Notes: a model not told the origin generated them from the sequence alone. Counted from the stretch's first letter, positions 1 through 13,500 are shown. The stretch is DNA of 64,000 nucleotides from Oegoconia quadripuncta (GCA_949316235.1 OX438742.1:38942853-39006852), one strand, 5' to 3'. Numbers and translations: made by a program.

Positions 1-665
1 TTAAGGACATCTTGTTAAAAGTAACAGAAACTAATTGGTAACACTGAATTTGTTGCTATTATTGTAGTTGTATTATTGGCAAGGGAGCTGTGCTCATGTG
101 ATGACAATTAAATATCCAAGGTATGGATGGGCTCAGAAATGATATGACTACTCAGTTGGACTATGTACTAGCGAGAGAAGACACAGAAAATGAGGAAAAA
201 TAATAATTTTTTTTAGTCAAAAATGTGTTTTATTTATTATACTACTTTATTATTATTTTATACAATTTAAATTATGCACATTCCAGCTCAATAACTTCTC
301 TAATTCAATTCTTCATTATTGAAGCAGTAAGTTCATAAAGATGTTTAGCTGTTGTGAATTTAGTAAAAATGTACTAGACTCAATAAAGTGGATGTTGGTA
401 GTTTTAGTAGATATTGTTTTAATTAACGACGGAATGTTCGTTTCAAGGAATGAATTGCAAGAGGCTTCATTCTTTCTATAGGCAGGAGTGTTCGTTTTAA
501 AGTAAATTGTTATGAAACTAAAAAATACATTTTCTCAAAAACGGAGGTTTCTAAAATTGTACAATTTGTACATAACAGCTGGATATTCAAATACCTATCC
601 AGATATATAACTTAACCCTGTCGGAATTAATAAATATTAAAAAACCAATCTGGGACAAGTCCTTT
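1..665. other. AT-rich flank of the tandem array, no gene seen
   Basis: I see no coding signal, RNA gene or recognisable element here. The sequence is not part of the 1.2-kb unit, which starts abruptly near 666. This is therefore the outer boundary of the array on this side. Confidence 0.5.
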
Positions 666-1257
666 AGCAAATTATTTTCGGGACGAATTCTTTTTTATGA
701 AAAGTCTTGATTTTAATTTATCTGTCAATCAGTACAATACTACTGCTTCGGAAAGGGAAATCATTCACGGAAAACCCACAACATATTTTCTATTTCGCGG
801 GCGCCATGTGTGATTTTTTAAGATAAAATGTATCCTATGACACTCCAGGGATCAAGCCGAATGTAATGATACAGTGCACTTCGAAATCGATAAGGCCGTT
901 TAGGCTACAGGAGGTAACATAGAAATCCACATAGGCATACATACACTCGAAAAACATTACCCTCCTTCCTTGGGCAGTCGGGTAAAAATACGGGTAATTT
1001 TATATTTTCTCTACTTCAGTTTTGTAAATTAAAATTAAATATGACAAAAACTACATAACACCAACATATATCTTGTAGATTACAATGTGTTTTTTCCAGT
1101 ATGTTACTCAGATTCACGGTATATTACGAAGGACGAGCCTTTTAATAAAATGTATTCAAAGAATACGGGAGGGCTATATAATAAATAATTCTGTTGCACT
1201 ACTATCTCGTTCTTATTGATCCAAGAAGAGATAGCATACAAAATAAAGCTTTAAAGC

Positions 1258-1452
1258 TTACAAGACAGCGAATACAGTAACACCCACTCTTTGGGCAGAT
1301 GTATTGAAAACTTTCTTCTTACCAATTGATGAAGATACTTTCGGTGGGTTTACGATCGGTTTATTTTTAAGTTTCAAAGGTACGGAGGTGCCTGGCGTAG
1401 AATCCTCTGCGAAGAAAGAATAGAACTTGGTATAATTACCTCCAAACTTCAA
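1258..1452 (-). other. Conserved short open frame in the tandem unit, unlikely to be a gene
   Basis: A 64-codon frame reads on the minus strand. It recurs at 2708-2902, 3900-4094, 7507-7701 and 8704-8898. It begins at TTG rather than ATG, with a stop a few codons upstream. In the fourth unit (about 5098-5290) a TGA interrupts it near the start. In the fifth (about 6300-6475) its beginning is replaced by an AT dinucleotide run. Amino-acid differences are concentrated in the middle. I do not recognise the protein. It could be a fossil exon carried in the unit. Confidence 0.35.
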
Positions 1453-1510
1453 ACAGTTTTTAACGTAAGATTACACTTTCAAGTCAAAATTGAATAAACC
1501 GATTTCCATT

Positions 1511-1720
1511 AAACTTTATAAGCATAAAGCATGTACATAGATCTAAAAAGCTAGTAGAGAACATTTTCGAAAAGGAGTAGAACGACTAAATTGGAGCCAT
1601 TTTAAATTTTCCATAGTAACAGAAGAAATGCAGTACTTATATTCTTTTGAATTCGATATTTCGAAAATGTTTTCAACTAGCTTTTTAGATCTATGAATTC
1701 TGCTTATAAGTATAAAGTTT
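1511..1720. repeat. Inverted repeat inside the tandem unit (first copy shown)
   Basis: The arms are 1511-1572 and 1659-1720, 62 nt each, separated by about 86 nt. Their core CATAGATCTAAAAAGCTAGT matches its reverse complement exactly. The outer AAACTTTATA and inner CATTTTCGAAA blocks also pair. The same structure is present in the later units, for example around 2950-3165 and 4150-4360. Confidence 0.85.
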
Positions 1721-2173
1721 CATTAGAATCATTTTATTTATTTCGAAAAATTAGGACATGAAAGTTTGTATGGAAAGTCGTGTGGGATAAATCCTCGTAA
1801 ATCTACTGGAAATAATAATAGGGCTTATTGAAGAAGTCGGCGATTGGTTGCTAGTTTTTGCAAATTTAGCAAATTATTTTCGGGACGAATTCTTCTTTAT
1901 GAAAAGTCTTGATTTTAATTTATCTGTCAATCAGTATAATACTACTGCTTCGGAAAGGGAAATCATTCACGGAAAACCCACAACATATTTTCTATTTCGC
2001 GGGCGCCATGTTTGATTTTTTACCATAAAATGTATCCTATGACACTCCAGGGATCAAGCCGAATGTAATGATACAGTGCACTTCGAAATCGATAAGGCCA
2101 TTTAGGCTACAGGAGGTAACATAGAAATCCACATAGGCATACATACACTCGAAAAACATTACCCTCCTTCCTT

Positions 2174-2423
2174 TGACGACCGATTGGTGTAGTGGATAGT
2201 GACCCTATCAGCGAAACCAACGGTTGCGGGTTCGAATCCCGCGAGGGGTAAATGTTTGTGTGATGAATACGAACATTTATTTCCGAGTCTTGGATGTTTA
2301 TATAAATATTTATGTATGTTTATCCGTTATCTAGCATCCATAGCACAAGCTTTGCTTAGTTTGGGACTAGATGATTGGTGTAAGTGTCCGAAATATTTAT
2401 TTTATTTATTTTTTTATTTATTT
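2174..2423 (+). mobile_element. tRNA-derived SINE (family A), full length, inside the second array unit
   Basis: The head is tRNA-like. It has an A-box-like GGTGTAGTGGATAGTG and a B-box GGTTCGAATCCC, followed by an unrelated body (CAAGCTTTGCTTAGTTTGGG, GATTGGTGTAAGTGTCCG) and a TTTATT-rich tail. Neighbouring units read straight across the insertion point (CCTTCCTT then GGGCAGTCGG), which fixes the borders. Only this unit carries it, so it arrived after that unit had formed. No clear target duplication is visible beyond a few T. Confidence 0.9.
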
Positions 2424-5400
2424 GGGCAGTCGGGTAAAAATACGGGTAATTTTATATTTTCTCTACTTCAGTTTTGTAAATAAAATTAAATATGAGAAAA
2501 ACTACATAACACCAACATATATCTTGTAGATTACAATGTATTTTTTCCAGTATGTTACTCAGATTCACGGTATATTACGAAGGACGAGCCTTTTAATAAA
2601 ATGTATTTAAAGAATACGGGAGGGCTATATCATAAATAATTCTGTTGCACTACTATCTCGTTCTTATTGATCCAAGAAGAGATAGCATACAAAATAAAGC
2701 TTTAAAGCTACAAGACAGCGAATACAGTAACACCCACTCTTTGGGCAGATGTATTGAAAACTTTCTTCTTACCAATTGATGAAGATACTTCCGGTGGGTT
2801 TACGATCGGTTTATTTTTAAGTTTTAAAGGTACGGAGGTGCCTGGCGTAGAATCCTCTGCGAAGAAAGAATAGAACTTGGTATAATTACCTCCAAACTTC
2901 AAACAGTTTTTAACGTAAGATTACACTTTCAAGTCAAAATTTAATAAACCGATTTCCATTAAACTTTATAAGCATAAAGCATGTACATAGATCTAAAAAG
3001 CTAGTAGAGAACATTTTCGAAAAGGAGTGGAACGACTAAATTGGAGCCATTTTAAAATTTCCATAGTAACAGAAGAAATGTAGTATATTCTTTTGAATTC
3101 GATATTTCGTAAATGTTTTCAACTAGCTTTTTAGATCTATGTATTCTGCTTATAAGTATAAAGTTTTATTAGAATCATTTATTTCGAAAAATTAGGACAT
3201 GAAAGTTTGTATGGAAAGTCGTGTGGGATAAATCCTCGTAAATCTACTGGAAATAATAATAGGGCTTATTGAAGAAGTCGGCGATTGGTTGCTAGTTTTT
3301 GCAAATTTAGCAAATTATTTTCGGGACGAATTCTTCTTTATGAAAAGTCTTAATTTTAATTTATTTGTCAATCAGTATAATACTACTGCTTCGGAAAGGG
3401 AAATCATTCACGGAAAACCCACAACATAATTTCTATTTTGCGGGCGCCATGTTTGATTTTTTACCATAAAATGTATCCTATGACACTCCAGGGATCAAGC
3501 CGAATGTAATGATACAGTGCACTTCGAAATCGATAAGGCCGTTTAGGCTACAGGGGGTAACATAGAAATCCACATAGGCATACATACACTCGAAAAACAT
3601 TACCCTCCTTCCTTAGGCAGTCGGGTAAAAATACGGGTAATTTTATGTTTTCTTTACTTCAGTTTTGTAAATTAAAATTAAATATGAGAAAAACTACATA
3701 ACACCAACATATATCTTGTAGATTACAATGTATTTTTTCCAGTATGTTACTCAGATTCACGGTATATTACGAAGGACGAGCTTTTTAATAAAATGTATTT
3801 AAAGAATACGGGAGGGATATAACATAAATAATTCTGTTGCACTACTATCTCGTTCTTATTGATCCAAGAAGAGATAGCATACAAAATAAAGCTTTAAAGC
3901 TACAAGACAGCGAATACAGTAACACCCACTCTTTGGGCAGATGTATTGAAAACTTTCTTCTTACCAATTGATGAAGATACTTCCGGTGGGTTTACGATCG
4001 GTTTATTTTTAAGTTTCAAAGGTATGGAGGTGCCTGGCGTAGAATCCTCTGCGAAGAAAGAATAGAACTTGGTATAATTACCTCCAAACTTCAAACAGTT
4101 TTTAACGTAAGATTACACTTTTATGTCAAAATTGAATAAACCGATTTCCATTAAACTTTATAAGCATAAAGCATGTACATAGATCTAAAAAGCTAGTAGA
4201 GAACATTTTCGAAAAGGAGTAGAACGACTAAATTGGAGCCATTTTAAATTTTCCATAGTAACAGAAGAAATGCAGTATATTCTTTTGAATTCGATATTTC
4301 GAAAATGTTTTCAACTAGCTTTTTAGATCTATGAATTCTGCTTATAAGTATAAAGTTTTATTAGAATCATTTCATTTATTTCGAAAAATTAGGACATGAA
4401 AGTTTGTATGGAAAGTCGTGTGGGATAAATCCTCGTAAATCTACTGGAAATAATAATAGGGCTTATTGAAGAAGTCGGCGATTGGTTGCTAGTTTTTGCA
4501 AATTTAGCAAATTATTTTCGGGACGAATTCTTCTTTATGAAAAGTCTTAATTTTAATTTATCTGTCAATCAGTATAATACTACTGCTTCGGAAAGGGAAA
4601 TAATCCACGGAAAACCCACAACATATTTTCTATTTCGCGGGCGCCATGTTTGATTTTTTACCATAAAATGTATCCTATGACACGCCAGGGATCAAGCCGA
4701 ATGTAATGATACAGTGCACTTCGAAATCGATAAGGCCGTTTAGGCTACAGGAGGTAACATAGAAATCCACATAGGCATACATACACTCGAAAAACATTAC
4801 CCTCCTTCCTTGGGCAGTCGGGTAAAAATACGGGTAATTTTATATTTTCTCTACTTCAGTTTTGTAAATTAAAATTAAATATGACAAAAACTACATAACA
4901 CCAACATATATCTTGTAGATTACAATGTATTTTTTCCAGTATGTTACTCAGATTCACGGTATATTACGAAGGACGAGCCTTTTAATAAAATGTATTTAAA
5001 GAATACGGGAAGGCTATATCATAAATAATTCTGTGGCACTACTATCTCGTTCTTATTGATCCAAGAAGAGATAGCATACAAAATAAAGCTTTAAAGCTAC
5101 AAGACAGCGAATACAGTAACACCCACTCTTTGGGCAGATGTATTGAAAACTTTCTTCTTACCAATTGATGAAGATACTTCCGGTGGGTTTACGATCGGTT
5201 TATTTTTAAGTTTCAAAGGTACGGAGGTGCCTGGCGTAGAATCCTCTGCGAAGAAAGAATAGAACTTGGTATAATTACCTCAAAACTTCAAACAGTTTTT
5301 AACGTAAGATTACACTCTCAAGTCAAAATTGAATAAACCGATTTCCATTAAACTTTATAAGCATAAAGCATGTACATAGATCTAAAAAGCTAGTAGAGAA

Positions 5401-6473
5401 CATTTTCGAAAAGGAGTAGAACGACTAAATTGGAGCCATTTTAAATTTTCCATAGTAACAGAAGAAATGCAGTACTTATATTCTTTTGAATTCGATATTT
5501 CGAAAATGTTTTCAACTAGCTTTTTAGATCTATGAATTCTGTTTATAAGTATAAAGTTTTATTAGAATCATTTTATTTATTTCGAAAAATTAGGACATGA
5601 AAGTTTGTATGGAAAGTCGTGTGGGATAAATCCTCGTAGATCTACTGGAAATAATAATAGGGCTTATTGAAGAAGTCGGCGATTGGTTGCTAGTTTTTGC
5701 AAATTTATCAAATTATTTTCGGGACGAATTCTTCTTTATGAAAAGTCTTAATTTTAATTTATCTGTCAATCAGTATAATACTACTGCTTCGGAAAGGGAA
5801 ATCATCCACGGAAAACCCACAACATATTTTCTATTTCGCGGACGCCATGTTTGATTTTTTACCATAAAATGTATCCTATGACACTCCAGGGATCAAGCCG
5901 AATGTAATGATACAGTGCACTTCGAAATCGATAAGGCCGTTTAGGCTACAGGAGGTAACATAGAAATCCACATAGGCATACATACACTCGAAAAACATTA
6001 CCCTCCTTCCTTGGGCAGTCGGGTAAAAATACGGGTAATTTTATATTTTCTTTACTTCAGTTTTGTAAATTAAAATTAAATATGAGAAAAACTGCATAAC
6101 ACCAACATATATCTTGTAGATTACAATGTATTTTTTCCAGTATGTTACTCAGATTCACGGTATATTACGAAGGACGAGCCTTTTAATAAAATGTATTTAA
6201 AGAATACGGGAGGGATATAACATAAATAATTCTGTTGCACTACTATCTCGTTCTTATTGATCCAAGAAGAGATAGCATACAAAATAAAGCTTTAAAGCTA
6301 CAAGACAGCGAATACAGTAACACCCACTCTTTGGGCAGATGTATTGAAAACTTTCTTCTTACCAATTGATGAAGATACTTCCGGTGGGTTTACGATCGGT
6401 TTATTTTTAAGTTTCAAAGGTACGGAGGTGCCTGGCGTAGAATCCTCTGCGAAGAAAGAATAGAACTTGGTAT

Positions 6474-6504
6474 AATATACATATATATATATATATATAA
6501 TATA
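6474..6504. repeat. AT dinucleotide run replacing part of the fifth array unit
   Basis: An (AT)n microsatellite stands where the other units have the sequence around CCTCCAAACTTCAA. It is private to this unit. Confidence 0.85.
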
Positions 6505-9128
6505 ACAGTTTTTAACGTAAGATTACACTTTCAAGTCAAAATTTAATAAACCGATTTCCATTAAACTTTATAAGCATATAGCATGTACATAGGTCTAAAA
6601 AGCTAGTAGAGAACATTTTCGAAAAGGAGTAGAACGACTAAATTGGAGCCATTTTAAATTTTCCATAGTAACAGAAGAAATGCAGTATATTCTTTTGAAT
6701 TCGATATTTCGAAAATGTTTTCAACTAGCTTTTTAGATCTATGAATTCTGCTTATAAGTATAAAGTTTTATTAGAATCATTTTATTTATTTCGAAAAATT
6801 AGGACATGAAAGTTTGTATGGAAAGTCGTGTGGGATAAATCCTCGTAAATCTACTGGAAATAATAATAGGGCTTATTGAAGAAGTCGGCGATTGGTTGCT
6901 AGTTTTTGCAAAGTTAGCAAATTATTTTCGGGACGAATTCTTCTTTATGAAAAGTCTTAATTTTAATTTATCTGTCAATCAGTATAATACTACTGCTTCG
7001 GAAAGGGAAATCATCCACGGAAAACCCACAACATATTTTCTATTTCGCGGGCGCCATGTTTGATTTTTTACCATAAAATGTATCCTATGACACGCCAGGG
7101 ATCAAGCCGAATGTAATGATACAGTGCACTTCGAAATCGATAAGGCCGTTTAGGCTACAGGAGGTAACATAGAAATCCACATAGGCATACATACACTCGA
7201 AAAACATTACCCTCCTTCCTTGGGCAGTCGGGTAAAAATACGGGTAATTTTATATTTTCTCTACTTCAGTTTTGTAAATTAAAATTAAATATGAGAAAAA
7301 CTACATAACACCAACATATATCTTGTAGATTACAATGTATTTTTTCCAGTATTTTACTCAGATTCACGGTATAATACGAAGGACGAGCCTTTTAATAAAA
7401 TATATTTAAAGAATACGGAAGGGATATATCATAAATAATTCTGTTGCACTACTATCTCGTTCTCATTGATCCAAGAAGAGATAGCATACAAAATAAAGCT
7501 TTAAAGCTACAAGACAGCGAATACAGTAACACCCACTCTTTGGGCAGATGTATTGAAAACTTTCTTCTTACCAATTGATGAAGATACTTCCGGTGGGTCT
7601 ACGATCGGTTTATTTTCAAGGTTCGAAGGTACGGAGGTGCCTGTCGAAGAATCCTCTGTGAAGAAAGAATAGAACTTGGTATAATTACCTCCAAACTTCA
7701 AACAATTTTTAACGTAAGATTACACTTACAAGTCCAAATTGGATAAACCGATTTCCATTAAACTTTATAAGCATAAAGCATGAACATAGATCTAAAAAGC
7801 TAGTAGAGAACATTTTCGAAAAGGAGTAGAACGACTAAATTGGAGCCATTTTAAATTTTCCATAGTAACAGAAGAAATGCAGTATATTCTTTTGAATTCG
7901 ATATTTCGAAAATGTTTTCAACTAGCTTTTTAGATCTATGAATTCTGCTTATAAGTATAAAGTTTTATTAGAATCATTTTATTTATTTCGAAAAATTAGG
8001 ACATGAAAGTTTGTATGGAAAGTCGTGTGGGATAAATCCTCGTAAATCTACTGGAAATAATAATAGGGCTTATTGAAGAAGTCGGCGATTGGTTGCTAGT
8101 TTTTGCAAAGTTAGCAAATTATTTTCGGGACGAATTCTTCTTTATGAAAAGTCTTAATTTTAATTTATCTGTCAATCAGTATAATACTACTGCTTCGGAA
8201 AGGGAAATCATCCACGGAAAACCCACAACATATTTTCTATTTCGCGGGCGCCATGTTTGAGTTTTTACCATAAAATGTATCCTATGACACGCCAGGGATC
8301 AAGCCGAATGTAATGATACAGTGCACTTCGAAATCGATAAGGCCGTTTAGGCTACAGGAGGTAACATAGAAATCCACATAGGCATACATACACTCGAAAA
8401 ACATTACCCTCCTTCCTTGGGCAGTCGGGTAAAAATACGGGTAATTTTATATTTTCTCTACTTCAGTTTTGTAAATTAAAATTAAATATGAGAAAAACTA
8501 CATAACACCAACATATATCTTGTAGATTACAATGTATTTTTTCCAGTATGTTACTCAGATTCACGGTATAATACGAAGGACGAGCCTTTTAATAAAATAT
8601 ACTTAAAGAATACGGGAGGGATATATCATAAATAATTCTGTTGCACTACTATCTCGTTCTCATTGATCCAAGAAGAGATAGCATACAAAATAAAGCTTTA
8701 AAGCTACAAGACAGCGAATACAGTAACACCCACTCTTTGGGCAGATGTATTGAAAACTTTCTTCTTACCAATTGATGAAGATACTTCCGGTGGGTCTACG
8801 ATCGGTTTATTTTCAAGGTTCGAAGGTACGGAGGTGCCTGTCGAAGAATCCTCTGTGAAGAAAGAATAGAACTTGGTATAATTACCTCCAAACTTCAAAC
8901 AATTTTTAACGTAAGATTACACTTACAAGTCCAAATTGGATAAACCGATTTCCATTAAACTTTATAAGCATAAAGCATGAACATAGATCTAAAAAGATAG
9001 TAGAGAACATTTTCGAAAAAGAGGAGAACTGCTAAATTGTGGCGATTTTAAAGTTTCCATAGTGATCAAAATCAGGAGAAGCCGTGGTGACAAGAGAAAA
9101 ATTTGTTGAGCCAAACAGAACCTGCAGA

Positions 9129-9860
9129 ATGGAGGGTTTGAGGCCACCTACAGAATTAGTTTTCAGTGGGAAGTCAATTGGCCAAAATTTAAACAGCAGT
9201 TTAATATATATATATGACGGCGTCAGGTTTAGCTAAAGAAGAAGAAAGCCGAAAAATAGCAATTTTGTTGAATGTTGCCGGGGATGAAGCCCTTCGACTC
9301 TACGACACAGAAATTAAACCGGAAGGAAAAACTTTAGAAGCAGTCTGAAAGCCTACGATAGGGACACTCAGCCACGTATAAATATTATCGCAAACAGTCA
9401 CAAGTTATTTAGTTTACGTCAACAAGACGGACAAGGGTTTGACCATTTTCTTAATGAACTCAAATGTCAGGCCAAACTCTGCGAGTTCAAGGAACAAGAA
9501 GACACATTAATAAGGGACATGCTTGTCATTGGGATAAGAGATGTAGGAGTGAAAGAGGGATTATTAAGGGAGATGGATGTGACATTGCAACAGGCAGCAG
9601 ATATATGCAGAGCAGCAGAAGCAGGCAAACAACAAATCCAAGCCATGCAAGGAGCTAAGGTGGATTTTATGAAGAAGTCTCGAGAGGAGTATGCAAGAAA
9701 GTGACCAGGATATAAAGAAACAGGAATAAGGCAAAAGGAGAATAATAATGTTTGTGGAAGGTGTGCTAAATCACATCCTAGGAATTTATGTCCAGCCTAT
9801 GGGAAGAAATGTGCAGCTTGTGGAGGATACAACCACTATGCGATAGCGTGCAAGAAAATA
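9129..9860 (+). pseudogene. Gypsy gag remnant with two zinc knuckles
   Basis: The sequence starts with an ATG followed by a typical Gypsy Gag opening (GLRPPTELVFSG). It then breaks frame several times before a longer open part at 9519-9704. At 9753-9851 there are two adjacent zinc-knuckle motifs, C-x2-C-x3-H-x4-C and C-x2-C-x4-H-x4-C, as in insect Gypsy Gag (the K02A2.6-like group). In an intact element Gag would package the RNA. Here a LINE insertion ends it just after the second knuckle. Confidence 0.8.
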
Positions 9861-10183
9861 GAAATGAAATGAAAAATGAAAATGAAATGAAATAATCTAT
9901 TGTCAATTGAGTATCAAGTATCAAAACAACGGGAGTTAGGTATGATACAGGTACGAGAAATGACTCGTCAAGTCACAGGTAGCTGCCAGAGGGGTCATCA
10001 TAAAAACAAGAGATAAAAGTCCTAAGATATCAGTATCCACTGTATAGGGGTTTCGTCATTTATAAAGTTAAACATCTAGAACACAAGATATACAAACAGT
10101 TACACAAAAATATAAGTAGCCACTGTATAATACAGGAGTCGTATATATATATATATCTTACTTTTTAATCTTTGAGTACGGTT

Positions 10184-12690
10184 TCAGTACTCAGAGTCTT
10201 TAATTCGTATGTCGTATTTGTCAATGTCAGTATAATCATTATTCAAATATTCTCGGATACTGTAACGTGTTTTTCCCAACAAAAGGTTTTTTACATAAAC
10301 ACGAAAAATACAGTCATTCTTTACCTCTTTTATTGAATCAGGTAGCTTGTTGTATAGTTTCTGGCCAACAACATTCGGTAGCCTTCTTGTCACATTCAAC
10401 CTACTGGCGATCGGCTGAAGTTTTTTTCTGTATCTTAGGTTGCAATTTATATTACAACCTCTGGTTTCATATTCAATCAGATGTTGTCTTGTGTGGACAA
10501 TGACCTCCAGTACATATACAGCAACAGACGTCAGAATTTGCAATTGTTTAAAGTGTTCCCTGTAGGGTTCACGATATTTCAGCTCGTGTTTGCATTTTCA
10601 GTACTCTCTCAAGTTCAACTGAGTATCCCCATAAAATTATGCCATAGGTCATAACTGAGCGAACATATGCATAATATGTCTCTTTTAGGGTTTCGGCAGA
10701 TACAATATTTCTTAACTCCTTTAAATCATATATTCCGCTCGACATTTTAGAGCATACCGCTATGATGTGGGCTTTCCAAGTTCGAAACACAATAATTTTA
10801 CGTTTCCAACACTAGTCATGATTTCGCCATTGTTCAACTGAACTTTAATATTCTCAGCCTTTGGCGTTTGAGCGTTAAATAGCAATATATTTGTTTTGTT
10901 AGTATTTAGTTTTAAGCCATTTGTCCTGAACCAGTTTTCAAGGGTAGTTATTGGATTTTTTATTAGGACATGTAACGCTTCCATTGTGTCCGCAGATAGT
11001 ATAATTGTTGTGTCATCAGCATCAGCATATATTATCATTTCACCGTTTATGTCCGTTTTTGCAATGTCATTTAGAAATATTAGAAATAGAGTATTTCCCA
11101 GTGCGGTTCCTTGAGGGACGCCTATGTTTATTTGTTGTTCTTTCGATCTTTGCCTTTTGCCATCAACTTTTACTTCAACAGTTTGAGTTCGTCCTGTCAG
11201 AAAAGATTTTAATAGCTCCACATGTGTCCCCTTATGCCATAGTGTTAAAGCTTCTGAAGAAGTAGTGTATGATTTACTGAATCAAACGCCTTAGAGAGAT
11301 CTAGGAAAATCCCTGCAACTTTTTGTTTCTTCTCCAAACCTTCAATAACACTTTCAATAAATTTCTGTGTAGCGGATGTAGTAGATCTACCGATTCTATA
11401 CGCAAATTGGGTATCTGCAAGAGCCCTATTTTCTTCGAGATGTTTCATTATATTGTTGAGTATGATGGATTCTATAATCTTTGATATGGTTGGTACAATG
11501 GTGATTGGCCTATAGTTTTCTATATTTGTTTTATCACCTTTGCCTTTGTAAATTGGACACAAGCGCGAATTTTTAAGTGGTTGTGGATGCACGTTTGACA
11601 GGAATATATTATTTATCAGGTACGTAATTTGATCACACAAACAGGCATTATCCTATAAAGGAGTACACCCGATATGTCGTATAAATCTTTAGTCGACGAC
11701 TTTGACACTTTGAGCGCAACCCATTTTAGTAACTGTTGTGGGTTAATTTTTCCAAATTTACATTCTGGATGTTCAGATACGGTATTACTCACGAAAGTCA
11801 TAGCAGTTCTGAAATCCGGAGCATTATTTGCAGCTAACTTATTAGCTATTGCTATATAAAAATCGCTGATGCTGTCTGCTATTTTGTTCTTTGAAATTTC
11901 TTTGTTTGTGTCTTTATTAATTAAGTTCCAAACACAAGGTTTTACTACTTTATTTGTTTCCTCTTTTATGATTGCCCAAACTTCCTTCTTGATGTTTTTG
12001 GAATTTTGGACAACAACAACAATGTCCAATCTTCAAGACAGCCATTTGACCATCATGATCTCAGACTCCGCCAACTATTTGTTCAACTCTCATATCTTGC
12101 TGGTTATTTGTTACTAAGCAGTCAATGAATGTCGAACTTTTGCCATCTATTCTTGTGGGGAAATCAATAATGTTTTCATAACCGTATTCTATCATTAGTT
12201 GTGTGAGGTCCCTCTTTTGTAGGAAGTTGGACAAGAAATCCACATTCCAGTCACCGAACATCAAAACTCTTTTGTTAGGAAGATCACTTAACAAGTTATA
12301 TAGTTTCCTTAACGTATTCAATAATATGTCAAAACTACCTTTGCCTGTTCTATAAATACCTATAATTATGATACATTCTAGCCTTAAACTAATTTCTATC
12401 GCTGTTAACTCACAGTGATACTCTACCGAGAGGTCGTCAATAGTTTTAAAGTTCTTAAATTTCACACTATATTCAGTAAAAATAGAAACACCTCCATGAT
12501 ATTTTTCCTTTCTTCTAAAGTGACTAGCGTGTGTGTAACCATCAAAAGTAATAATGTGAGCATTGCTGGGAGTTAACCAAGTCTCTGTTAATACTATAAT
12601 ATTCGGTAAATGCATTGCCATAAGTCCTTGCAATATTAATCGTTTATTCCCAATGCTCCTACAGTTTCGATGTATTATTTTAAAATAGTT
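10184..12690 (-). pseudogene. LINE ORF2 remnant: endonuclease and reverse transcriptase
   Basis: The endonuclease part (about 12061-12690) shows LTETWL and GDWNVD, hallmarks of APE endonucleases. The RT part (about 10760-11640) shows the fingers/palm motif FLDLSKAFDSVNH and GVPQGTALGN. Its catalytic box reads YADADDT instead of YADDT. The C-terminal part (10184-10543) has HTRQHLIEYETRG and LYNKLPDSIK, usual for this superfamily. Several frameshifts and stops separate the blocks, so it is dead. Confidence 0.85.
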
Positions 12691-12695
12691 TTCTG

Positions 12696-13500
12696 CTACA
12701 TTTTTACTACATTTATCAAATTGCCATTGTATAAAAAAGATACACCATTTTTAGGGGTTGTATTATCATTGTCATGTGGCATTCCTCCAGGGTTCGTTAA
12801 ATATACTAGGTTAGAGTACGTGTGCATATATTCAAAAACAGAATTATGGATTATTGTGTTACATATAAATTTAATGAATGCGTTGTTTATTCTACCCCTG
12901 TGACTGTGAGCTCCGAGGAATCCATTCATGTCAACGATCGTTGCGCCCGGTGAACGGGTCACAATATTATACAATTGATTATTCAGTTTGAATATTTTAA
13001 CATTATCACATTCAGTGCTTTATCATATGGTGTACAGGCAATTTGTATTTTTTGTTTTTACATTTACATAGATCTATAACATATTTGATATAACTCATGC
13101 TATAGCCGTTTGGATTCGATGATATTACTATCACATCATCTCCTACAGTCATACATTTAGTAAGTCCAGCAATGTTCTTGACTATTTCCTTAAGAGGGCC
13201 CCTCCCTGGTTTCCGTAATGATACTACAGAATCATAGTCAGATGTCTGCTGTCTTATATACTCGGCGATATTCTTTCCATATTTGTCGCACAGAATTAGC
13301 ATTTGTTTCTTTTTATCTTGCTGAATCCTTTTCGGCTGTGTTTCATTACAGCTTACACGCGGTATAGAGCATTGTAGTGGTGTTGGCTCTGTATGGTTGC
13401 TAACCTGTGGTGTGATAACGTCTCCATGGACTGGCTTGACTGGCGATACGGTTTTCTTTTTGTGTAAAGTGGTTGGAGCGCTCTCGCTCTTCGTATTCTC
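12696..13500 (-). pseudogene. LINE ORF1 remnant with SGNH-like (esterase) block
   Basis: The frame is open from 13500 down to 13012 without an ATG. It contains VGDDVIVIS followed by an Asn, a block typical of SGNH-hydrolase domains in LINE ORF1 proteins. A frameshift near 13010 moves the remainder to the frame at 12696-12974 (motif GAHSHRGRINN). The N-terminal part upstream of 13500 is missing. The SGNH assignment rests on these short motifs only. Confidence 0.65.

Larger units (their letters stand above)
666..9065. repeat. Tandem array of a unit of about 1.2 kb, seven copies (last one truncated)
   Basis: Aligning the copies on the shared AGCAAATTATTTTCGGG stretch gives unit starts at 666, 1868, 3309, 4506, 5707 (first base pair altered), 6916 and 8113. 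The spacing is 1191-1209 bp once the SINE in the second unit is subtracted. Copies are nearly identical by eye, differing by scattered substitutions and small indels, so the array was amplified or homogenised recently. Each unit contains an imperfect inverted repeat with 62-bp arms and a short open frame on the minus strand. I see no terminal repeats or transposase. It could be a complex satellite or tandemised non-autonomous transposon internal sequence. Confidence 0.9.

Noticed and set aside
2199..2240. tRNA gene-like boxes (also at 17020, 18310, 30830, 42520)
   Set aside because: Each is followed by the same non-tRNA body and A/T-rich tail and cannot fold a full acceptor stem with its own 3' part; these are SINE heads.
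666..9065. CRISPR-like regular repeats
   Set aside because: Period is about 1.2 kb with no short-repeat/spacer structure, in a eukaryotic genome.
10267..10503. Plus-strand open frame over the LINE
   Set aside because: It is the antisense shadow of the LINE ORF2 C-terminal region.
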